64,000 bases of DNA, from the NCBI GenBank assembly GCA_964647705.1, contig CAZYIW010000003.1, positions 1 through 64,000 of the forward strand, read 5' to 3'. Made by a program: the position numbers and the translations under genes. This document shows, piece after piece, positions 57,774-64,000 of this stretch (its first letter is position 1; every line of letters begins with the position of its first letter). The DNA is from CAZYIW01 sp964647705 (lineage in GTDB: Bacteria; Pseudomonadota; Gammaproteobacteria; PS1; Pseudothioglobaceae). The notes below the pieces were generated by a model. That model did no database searches. It saw only the letters and a program-made list of their open reading frames with translations, and was not told the origin of the DNA.

Positions 57774-59098
57774 TTAACCCCCTGAGGTATTAATTCAACC
57801 GTGTTCATTTGATGAAAATCGAGATATTTTTTTGCCATATTGGAAACCTGCAAGTGATCTACCTGATCCATCTTTTCCACATATTCAAACAAGGTTTCAA
57901 CACCCAAACCAATTGTGGACAACATACCCAAATAATAAGACTGGGTAGAGATTTGATCCTGCTCAAAAACAAAGCCGGCTTCAATTTGTGCTTTGGTACG
58001 TCCAAGCTCTGGCTTGATGAGATGAGGTCGGGTGATTAACTCGCCAACTTGTGCTTTGATTGCGTCAATAACCTGTTTATTGTCTATGCCTTTGGCTGGA
58101 ATAAAACTGATGGTAAATAGTGTGTCAAATTTGTCATACAAGCGATAACCCACACCAATGCTTGAGGCGATTTGTTTGTTACGAATAAGCCCCTTAGACA
58201 AACCATTGTCCAACACATAAGCCAACATTTCTAATTGGTAGGTTTCATCTTTATGGCTTGCTGTTTTTAAGCTGGGTACTGCAAAGCTCATCACATAAAA
58301 AGGCAATTCAGCTTTGAGTTTTAAAACCTTAGACTGCCCTGTCTTTAAAATAGATGGGCGTCTTGGATTCGATTCTATGGCCGGATTGTGATGATAATTG
58401 GCAAAATATTTTTTTGCCAAATTGATAACATTTTGCGCCTCAACATCGCCTACCACTACCAATGTTGCATTGTTCGGCGCATAAAAACGCTCATACCAAT
58501 CTCTTAGATCGCTAAGGCTAATACTTTCAATATCCTTTTGAAAACCAATAACCGGTGAATGGTAAGCGCCGTTTTCATCATAAGAGATAAGACGCAGATT
58601 CTCATAGACTTTGGCATTGGGGTTGTCTTCTACACGCTGACGTCTCTCTTCAATCACCACTTGACGTTCTTTAGCCAACTCTGGGTTAGCAAAAGTTAAA
58701 TTACGCATGCGATCGGCTTCCATTTTGATGGCCAGTTCCAATTTAGATTTGTGCATTTTTTGATAATAAGCAGTGAAATCTTTGGAAGTGAAGGCGTTGT
58801 CATCTCCGCCGTTTCTGGCAATAATCTCAGAGAACTCACCCGCTTTGTATTGTTTGGTACCTTTAAACATCATATGTTCTAACAAATGCGAGATACCCGT
58901 AACAGGCTGTTTTTCATCACTGGCGCCTACGGCATACCACAGCTGAGAGATAAAAACTGGGGCACGGCGATCGGCCTTAACAACAATCTTTAGCCCGTTA
59001 TCTAAAGTAGCTTGTGTAATGCTGTGTTTTTGTAAATCAAGCGCACTGGCAAATAAAGAGTGCCCCAAAGCAAAGAATAGTAAAATTAACGCTTTCAT
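57770..59098 (-). CDS. M16 family zinc peptidase, catalytic
   Basis: A 442-residue exported peptidase. The signal peptide (KALILLFFALGHSLFASA) is followed by the inverted zinc motif HLLEH (H71, E74, H75), with the distal glutamate in ERQVVIEERRQRVEDNP. The ATG at 59098 gives the signal peptide; an in-frame ATG at 59125 adds nine residues and would overlap ftsY's start region. It is paired with the non-catalytic M16 gene. An M16 pair next to ftsY is common in gammaproteobacteria. Its substrates are unknown. Confidence 0.92.
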   Translation of the reverse strand: MKALILLFFALGHSLFASALDLQKHSITQATLDNGLKIVVKADRRAPVFISQLWYAVGASDEKQPVTGISHLLEHMMFKGTKQYKAGEFSEIIARNGGDDNAFTSKDFTAYYQKMHKSKLELAIKMEADRMRNLTFANPELAKERQVVIEERRQRVEDNPNAKVYENLRLISYDENGAYHSPVIGFQKDIESISLSDLRDWYERFYAPNNATLVVVGDVEAQNVINLAKKYFANYHHNPAIESNPRRPSILKTGQSKVLKLKAELPFYVMSFAVPSLKTASHKDETYQLEMLAYVLDNGLSKGLIRNKQIASSIGVGYRLYDKFDTLFTISFIPAKGIDNKQVIDAIKAQVGELITRPHLIKPELGRTKAQIEAGFVFEQDQISTQSYYLGMLSTIGLGVETLFEYVEKMDQVDHLQVSNMAKKYLDFHQMNTVELIPQGVK

Positions 59099-59124
59099 AC
59101 AGATGTTAATTATAGAGAAAACCA

Positions 59125-60081
59125 TTGTTCAATTTTTTTAAAAAAAACAAATCTGACTCATTAGATACCCCAGAGAAAAAATCCGAATCTCTCAAACAAC
59201 GACTGGTTAAATCCAGACAAAAACTGGGTGAAGGTCTATCGTCTTTATTGTTGGGTAAGAAAACCATTGATGAAGAATTGCTAGATGAGATAGAGACATT
59301 ACTCATTAGTGCCGATGTGGGCATCAATACCACTGATAAAGTTTTAGAATCGGTAAGAAAAAATGCCTCTCGAAAAACACTAAAAGACACCGACGGTTTG
59401 TATTTGTTTCTCAAACAAGAACTGACCAAACTTTTAATTGAAGGTGAAACACTAAGCCTTCCTCAGGATAAAACGTTTGTGATTTTAGTAGTGGGTGTGA
59501 ACGGCGCCGGTAAAACCACCACCATTGGCAAAATGGCAAAGGCCTTCCAAAACCAAGGAAAGTCTGTGATGCTCGCAGCCGGTGATACTTTTCGTGCAGC
59601 TGCTGTTGAGCAGTTAAAAATCTGGGGTCAGCGTAATGACATTGCCGTGGTAGCACAAAGCACTGGCGCTGATGCTGCCTCAGTTGTTTATGATGCTTAC
59701 CAATCAGCAAAAGCCAAAAATATTGATATTTTGATTGCCGACACTGCAGGTCGTTTGCACACACAAGGTAATTTGATGCAAGAACTGGAAAAAATCAAAC
59801 GTGTGTTAAAAAAACACGATGAAGACGCTCCGCAAGAAACCATGCTCGTTATCGATGGTGGATCTGGACAAAACGCCATTAATCAAGCAAAAGAATTTAA
59901 CAAAGCCATTGGTTTAAATAGTATTAGTATTACCAAATTAGATGGCACGGCCAAAGGTGGTGTTGTGTTTGCAATCTGTGATGAGTTGAAATTACCTATT
60001 CGTTTCGTTGGTGTTGGTGAGGGTATTGAAGATTTAAGACCTTTTGTGGCAAAAAATTTTGTTGACGCGCTATTTGAATAG
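59125..60081 (+). CDS. ftsY: Signal recognition particle receptor FtsY
   Basis: GTPase that docks SRP-ribosome complexes at the membrane. The 318-residue protein has only a short A region (about 1-20), the N domain helices, and the G domain with GVNGAGKT (124-131), DTFRAAAVEQL, DTAGRLHTQGNLMQEL and TKLDGTAKGG. The short A region is like other compact FtsY proteins. The start is TTG, opposite to the divergent M16 operon; ftsE and ftsX do not follow. Confidence 0.95.
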   Translation: MFNFFKKNKSDSLDTPEKKSESLKQRLVKSRQKLGEGLSSLLLGKKTIDEELLDEIETLLISADVGINTTDKVLESVRKNASRKTLKDTDGLYLFLKQELTKLLIEGETLSLPQDKTFVILVVGVNGAGKTTTIGKMAKAFQNQGKSVMLAAGDTFRAAAVEQLKIWGQRNDIAVVAQSTGADAASVVYDAYQSAKAKNIDILIADTAGRLHTQGNLMQELEKIKRVLKKHDEDAPQETMLVIDGGSGQNAINQAKEFNKAIGLNSISITKLDGTAKGGVVFAICDELKLPIRFVGVGEGIEDLRPFVAKNFVDALFE

Positions 60082-60114
60082 CGTTATCATTTTGAACTCA
60101 TTTAGGGGGTTTAT

Positions 60115-60621
60115 ATGCAAAAATTAGTTTTAACTTTATTTTCGTTATTATTCAGCTTCTCTGTTTTTGCTCAGACCTCAGATCAATCTTTCTTTGATCA
60201 ACACTTTAATGACTATGCTGAGAATACTGCCGATGCTCAAGATGCGGGCAAAGATGGGGTATTTTTATTCTTCTTTATGGATGACTGCCCTTTTTGCCAA
60301 AAAATGGAGCGCAGTGTTCTCACTCAAAAAGACGTGATCGATTATTTTAAAAAGCATTTTCTAAACTATAAAGTTGATACAGAATCAAGCATTGAAATGG
60401 TTGATTTTCAGGGTAACGACACCACTGAGAAAATTTTTTCCACAAGACATAATCTGGTTGGTGCCACACCGGTTTTGGCTTTTTTTGATTTAGAGGGTAA
60501 TCGCGTGGTTAGACGCACCGGCTTTGCCAATAAAGATGAATTTTTACTATTGGCACGTTACATGGTAGACAAAGCCTATTTAAAAGAAAATTTTGTTCGA
60601 TACAAGCGAAAAAATAGATGA
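60115..60621 (+). CDS. Periplasmic SoxW-like thioredoxin
   Basis: A 168-residue exported thioredoxin-fold protein. A signal peptide (about 1-19, ending FAQ) is followed by the DDCPFCQKM active site (Cys58, Cys61), and GATPVLAFFDLEGNRVVRRTGF supplies the cis-Pro region. SoxW-type proteins are periplasmic thioredoxins near sox genes in sulfur oxidisers; no sox gene is seen here, so the assignment is by pattern only. It starts 8 bases after an AGGGGG box and overlaps the TolC-like gene by 4 bp. Confidence 0.78.
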   Translation: MQKLVLTLFSLLFSFSVFAQTSDQSFFDQHFNDYAENTADAQDAGKDGVFLFFFMDDCPFCQKMERSVLTQKDVIDYFKKHFLNYKVDTESSIEMVDFQGNDTTEKIFSTRHNLVGATPVLAFFDLEGNRVVRRTGFANKDEFLLLARYMVDKAYLKENFVRYKRKNR

Positions 60622-61871
60622 AAAAACCCTTAATTATCGCCTTAGCTGCTGTGTCTGTTCATCTGCAGGCGCAAACCCTACCAAACCCATTGACTTTGGG
60701 TCATGCATTAGAGGTTTCAAAAACACAAAACCTTTTACAAAAACAACAGCAAATTGATGTGGACTTATCCCAATCTCGCCTTGCTCAACTTGATGATGCC
60801 TACAAAACTCAGGCCAAGCTTGATTTTCAGTTGGCCAAGCGTGCTGAATTTAGTGATGGTACCAATAACTCGCATGCTTTTTTGCACCTATCACAAGTCT
60901 TATTTGATCAAAACACCGAAATACAACAACACGATAAACAAAGTGCTTTAGCCACTGAGAAATTTAAGCTCAAACAACTCCAAACAGAAAAACAAGTTGC
61001 TGTTATGCGCGCTTTTTTTGATGTGGTTCTGGCCGATATGCGGTATGAGACAATATTAGAAGAATTGGCGATTTCTGCCATTCGAGAGGGTCGCATCAGG
61101 GATGATTATGATATGCAATATGCCTCAGAAGTGGCTTTGCTTGAAAAACAAACTCAAACACAAATCAATGTTGGCAAACGTATTGAAGCAGAAGCCGAGC
61201 AAATTACAACGCGTGCAAAGCTTGCACAAGTGTTAGGCATTGCCTATGAAAACAGGCCCGATGATTTAGTCAAACCCAGTTTTAAGCATTTATTTGATAA
61301 ACAGCTTGATGAATTTGAGGCTTGGCAAGCTAAGTTACTAAAGAAAAACCCAGATCTATTGGATATGGAGCGAGTACTGGCCAGCTTGAAAAAACAAAGA
61401 CAAGATGAACTGGACAACCGAGAAATTCTAATCAGTTCCAATGCCAGATTGGGTGAGCAGGGTTATCAACGAGATAAAAATGGCAAATGGCGATTGGGTC
61501 TTAACTTGAGTATGCCTTTAGGGCAGAGCGATAAACAAAAAAGAAAAGTGGCCGAGTTGGCATTGAACATTAAAAAACAACAACTGGCCATAGAACAATT
61601 TAGAGAAAAAATCAACCAACAAGCTTTAGCATATTGGCTTAAATTAAGAACACTTAAACAACTGAACAAATCTTTGGTCATTGAATTGGACTATCGTGAT
61701 CTTTATCTTGAAAAGGCGCGTGCCAATTATGAGATGCAAATCAAAAGTGACATTGGTTTCGCGATGACTAATTACACCGACAGTGAATGGAAGTTGGCTA
61801 AAAATGAATTTGATTACGTAATCACATTGGCTAAGCTTAAACAATTAGTAGGAGAAGAACATGAACTTTAA
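60618..61871 (+). CDS. TolC-family outer-membrane efflux protein
   Basis: A 417-residue outer-membrane channel protein of the TolC/OEP family. The signal peptide (about 1-18, ending LQAQT) is followed by long amphipathic helices and strands; GHALEVSKTQNLLQKQQQIDVDLSQSRLAQLDDAY is typical of the first repeat, and the second OEP repeat lies at about 210-400. It overlaps the SoxW-like gene (ATGA) and the adaptor gene by 11 bp, so the three genes are coupled. Confidence 0.82.
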   Translation: MKKPLIIALAAVSVHLQAQTLPNPLTLGHALEVSKTQNLLQKQQQIDVDLSQSRLAQLDDAYKTQAKLDFQLAKRAEFSDGTNNSHAFLHLSQVLFDQNTEIQQHDKQSALATEKFKLKQLQTEKQVAVMRAFFDVVLADMRYETILEELAISAIREGRIRDDYDMQYASEVALLEKQTQTQINVGKRIEAEAEQITTRAKLAQVLGIAYENRPDDLVKPSFKHLFDKQLDEFEAWQAKLLKKNPDLLDMERVLASLKKQRQDELDNREILISSNARLGEQGYQRDKNGKWRLGLNLSMPLGQSDKQKRKVAELALNIKKQQLAIEQFREKINQQALAYWLKLRTLKQLNKSLVIELDYRDLYLEKARANYEMQIKSDIGFAMTNYTDSEWKLAKNEFDYVITLAKLKQLVGEEHEL

Positions 61872-62340
61872 ATCGATTATCTTTTGGACAATGCTCTTGC
61901 CCACTTATGCACTAGGATTGGAGGTTTATCCTCAAGTATCAGGCACTATCACCTCAATTAAATCAATTGGCGATACCATCAATACAGGCGATGTCATAGC
62001 GCAGATTGATAACCGCCAAGCCAAACTTGATCTTAAACACCTAGAAGTGTTGCAAAGTGTAAAGCAACAAGAATTTGACGATAAAAAATTAGAGCTTCAA
62101 CAAACCCAAGAATTATATGACCGTATGGTCTCATCACTGCGCGATTTAGATTTAGCAAAAATGGCATTTGACAAAGCCAAAAGAGAGCTCGATGCACACA
62201 ACCTCAAGATTGAGATTGCAAAAATAGAGCTGGAAAAATACACAATTAAATCGCCCATTTCGGGCACTGTTAAGGCATTACCAAATGCCCGAAACGTGGT
62301 TAGTAAGTGTGCACCCAAAGTGCTAATGATAGTTGAATAA
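61861..62340 (+). CDS. Minimal membrane-fusion-protein (HlyD-like) adaptor
   Basis: A 159-residue exported protein that looks like a trimmed periplasmic adaptor. After a signal peptide (about 1-19) it has half of a lipoyl domain (VSGTITSIKSIGDTINTGDVIAQID, 27-51), a coiled-coil hairpin (about 55-130) and the second lipoyl half (YTIKSPISGTVKALP), then ends. The beta-barrel and membrane-proximal domains of normal HlyD/AcrA-type adaptors (300+ residues) are missing. No inner-membrane pump lies beside it. It is coupled to the TolC-like gene by an 11-bp overlap. Confidence 0.75.
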   Translation: MNFKSIIFWTMLLPTYALGLEVYPQVSGTITSIKSIGDTINTGDVIAQIDNRQAKLDLKHLEVLQSVKQQEFDDKKLELQQTQELYDRMVSSLRDLDLAKMAFDKAKRELDAHNLKIEIAKIELEKYTIKSPISGTVKALPNARNVVSKCAPKVLMIVE

Positions 62341-62342
62341 AC

Positions 62343-63329
62343 TCACTCGTTAGTAATTACCATTTTGCCAATCATAGATCCTTTTTCAATCAGCTCATGT
62401 GCTTGATTGATGTTGTCTATATTAATTGGACTTAAGATTTGCCCTAGCGTGGTTTGAATCTCACCAGCATCAACCAAAGATGCTACTTTTTCTAAAATCT
62501 CATGTTGTTTGATCATGTCATCGGTTTTAAACATGGGGCGTGCAAACATAAACTCCCAAACAAAACCCGCACTTTTGTTTTTTAGCAAATTCAAATCATA
62601 ATCTCGCCCAGCAGTAGGCAATACACAAATCAAACCTTGTGGTGCTATCAGCTCTGCCATGGTTTCAAAATAAATATCTGGATGCCCCATACACAGAATA
62701 AAATTAGGTACTTTAAGGTTTTTTTCTTGAAATTGCGAAGGCAGGTCTTTGTGATCAAAAACCACATCTGCACCCATCTTTTTACACCAATCTTGACTCT
62801 CACTGCGTGAAGCAGTTGCCACTACTTTCATGCCGATGACTTTTTTTGCCAGTTGCGTGGCAATTGAACCCACACCGCCTGCAGCACCAATAAGCAATAA
62901 TGTTTTGTCTTTGTCGTTTTGCCCAAGCCGTAAACGATCAAACAACGACTCCCATGCGGTGATTGCTGTTAGTGGCAGTGCAGCAGACTGATTGAAATCT
63001 AATGATTTTGGTTTGTGTCCCACAATACGCTCATCAACCAGTTGGTGTGTGGCGTTTGAACCCTCACGCGTTACATCTCCAGCATAGAACACTTGATCTC
63101 CAGTCTTGAACTGGGTCACCTTATCACCCACTGCCACCACCACACCACTGGCATCATAGCCTAGTACTTTGGATGTTTTATCTTCTGGAGCAATGGTTTG
63201 ACGTATTTTGGTGTCAATTGGGTTAACAGAGATTGCCTTTATCTCAACCAGTAAATCAAAGCCCTTTGGCAATGGCGTATTGTGATTACTTTGAATGAAC
63301 TCTGTGCCATTAAAAGCAATAGATTGCAT
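62343..63329 (-). CDS. Zinc-type alcohol dehydrogenase/quinone oxidoreductase family protein
   Basis: A 328-residue MDR-superfamily reductase. The N-terminal catalytic fold (KAISVNPIDTKIRQ, then VLGYDASGVVVAVGDKV) leads into a Rossmann domain with LLIGAAGGVGSIATQLAKK (about 150-168). Cys and His zinc ligands of true alcohol dehydrogenases are missing, so this is the zinc-free quinone-reductase-like branch using NADPH. The substrate is unknown. The ATG at 63329 sits just after the preceding stop; an in-frame ATG at 63353 adds eight residues. Confidence 0.85.
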   Translation of the reverse strand: MQSIAFNGTEFIQSNHNTPLPKGFDLLVEIKAISVNPIDTKIRQTIAPEDKTSKVLGYDASGVVVAVGDKVTQFKTGDQVFYAGDVTREGSNATHQLVDERIVGHKPKSLDFNQSAALPLTAITAWESLFDRLRLGQNDKDKTLLLIGAAGGVGSIATQLAKKVIGMKVVATASRSESQDWCKKMGADVVFDHKDLPSQFQEKNLKVPNFILCMGHPDIYFETMAELIAPQGLICVLPTAGRDYDLNLLKNKSAGFVWEFMFARPMFKTDDMIKQHEILEKVASLVDAGEIQTTLGQILSPINIDNINQAHELIEKGSMIGKMVITNE

Positions 63330-63330
63330 G

Positions 63331-63975
63331 CTATCGACGGGTGTTTTGTTCAATACGAAACATGACTAACATCATTACAAACATAATAAAAATACCCAGT
63401 AAGCCAAAGGCCATACCTAATGTCATATAGCCTGTTGCACGCTGGTTTTGTATGTTATTCATCTCAATTAGATTAGCCTGAGTTTGTTGCTCAACTTGTA
63501 GGGCAAACTCTTTATCGTGCCACTTAATAAAATCATCAATGTTGGTTTTATCGCCGCCCACATTCACCAATTGTCTGGTGAGTTTTGCCAATGATTGTGC
63601 ATAAGACAATTGCAGATCTTGTTTATAAGGATTAGATTTAATCTTAATCAAAATTTTTACTTTTTGTGCCATGCCATCCTTATTAATCACTTCATCTGGC
63701 AATTGTGATAAATTTTTAACAATTTGATCAACCGATTGTTCAAAGGCTTTATCAAATTCGTTGTTGTCTTTATTTGTATCCAAAGACTGTTGTATTTTTT
63801 GTTCTTCTGGCAAGTCATTTTCAGCGCTAATAGGATTTTGGTAATCAGCCAGTTTGATAATCGGTGGTTCAATCTCATCGTTGGCCTCAGCCATAATATT
63901 CTCATAGCTGATATAAGCAAAAATAACCACTGCTATGAATGCCGCAATGGCAAAAGTTAAACTGATTTTTTGCAC
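63331..63975 (-). CDS. Hypothetical two-helix membrane protein, possibly running off the right edge
   Basis: The 214 visible residues have hydrophobic helices at about 4-22 and 182-206 and an acidic, helical soluble part between them (Gln/Asn/Asp/Lys-rich). The GTG at 63975 is only the first possible start; the frame stays open upstream to the edge of the window (reading ERGFFAIV before it), so the real start may lie outside. The N-terminal helix plus long periplasmic helix and return helix suggest a coiled-coil scaffold, but no family is recognised. Confidence 0.55.
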   Translation of the reverse strand: MQKISLTFAIAAFIAVVIFAYISYENIMAEANDEIEPPIIKLADYQNPISAENDLPEEQKIQQSLDTNKDNNEFDKAFEQSVDQIVKNLSQLPDEVINKDGMAQKVKILIKIKSNPYKQDLQLSYAQSLAKLTRQLVNVGGDKTNIDDFIKWHDKEFALQVEQQTQANLIEMNNIQNQRATGYMTLGMAFGLLGIFIMFVMMLVMFRIEQNTRR

Positions 63976-64000
63976 AATGGCAAAAAAACCTCTTTCAATA

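Noticed and set aside
56484..59098. Recent tandem duplication of M16 peptidases
   Set aside because: The two proteins differ throughout and one lacks the zinc motif, so they are the usual ancient heterodimer pair.
1..64000. CRISPR arrays, tRNA or rRNA genes, insertion sequences, prophage
   Set aside because: No regularly spaced repeats, no cloverleaf-like sequence in the gaps, no transposase, integrase or phage structural gene could be seen.

Overview
The window is a 64 kb stretch of ordinary, densely packed bacterial chromosome with about 76 protein genes and no intergenic gap over 300 bp. AT-rich codon use and gene content (LolB, HflD, TolQRA, Fur next to BamE, RppH, MltD, FtsB-IspD-IspF, split CcmAB) point to a low-GC gammaproteobacterium. 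The SoxW-like thioredoxin, the MetK/AhcY riboswitch pair, the AscD-type flavin reductase and the general compactness suggest a sulfur oxidiser of the SUP05/Thioglobus group or its bivalve symbionts. That placement is inference. I saw no tRNA, rRNA, CRISPR array, transposase, integrase or phage gene.

Layout. 0-1 kb: a cation-diffusion exporter cut by the left edge. 1-11 kb, mostly minus strand: ruvC, then one long collinear unit read leftwards, lolB-ruvB-ybgC-tolQ-tolR-tolA-(MbcA/ParS-like regulator)-minC-glyS-dtd-membrane protein-hypothetical-yffB, many with touching or overlapping ends. 11-16.7 kb: hemA-prfA, znuB, fur diverging from bamE, and ccmAB; bamE has an unusual repeat-built tail. 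16.7-20.6 kb: the methyl-cycle block, with a SAM-II/SAM-V-type aptamer plus terminator before metK, an SAH riboswitch before ahcY, and then a HIT-fold phosphorylase-like protein. 20.9-30 kb: glyQ (15 kb from glyS), a YqaA-like membrane protein, a degenerate LytM lipoprotein, mscS, miaB, a four-gene minus-strand copper/oxidase-assembly cluster, phoH, mnmA, hflD. 30-39 kb: rpsT, smr, xseA, an M23 peptidase, an RDD protein, a small membrane protein with its own strong promoter, and a long plus-strand run ftsB-ispD-ispF-murC-murB-ddl-ftsQ. 39-46 kb: membrane protein, mltD, bolA, ferredoxin-reductase, miaA, murD, a BI-1 protein and rppH. 46-51 kb: hom-thrC-cysM, then a ClC protein. 51-64 kb: hemJ, a 1230-residue FAD/FeS oxidoreductase, a periplasmic SCP2-like protein, a pair of M16 peptidases, ftsY, a SoxW-like/TolC-like/mini-adaptor trio, a quinone-reductase-like enzyme and a partial membrane protein at the right edge.

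How it works together. Most genes are housekeeping: envelope integrity and division (Tol, MinC, FtsB/Q, Mur, Ddl, MltD, LytM factors), translation (GlyQ, GlyS, PrfA, Dtd, MnmA, MiaA, MiaB, S20), repair (RuvB, RuvC, XseA), SAM turnover under two riboswitches, aspartate-family amino acids, and respiratory metal handling (SCO, PCuAC, DUF2946-like, CcmAB, HemA, HemJ). I did not find a convincing wholly new system. The best leads are the SAM-II/V-like leader on metK, the exact 86-bp duplication in bamE, a 16-bp bulged inverted repeat with a Fur-box-like core before ispD, a terminator lying inside the ftsB reading frame, a ClC protein without the gating glutamate, and the minimal adaptor/TolC/thioredoxin cassette.
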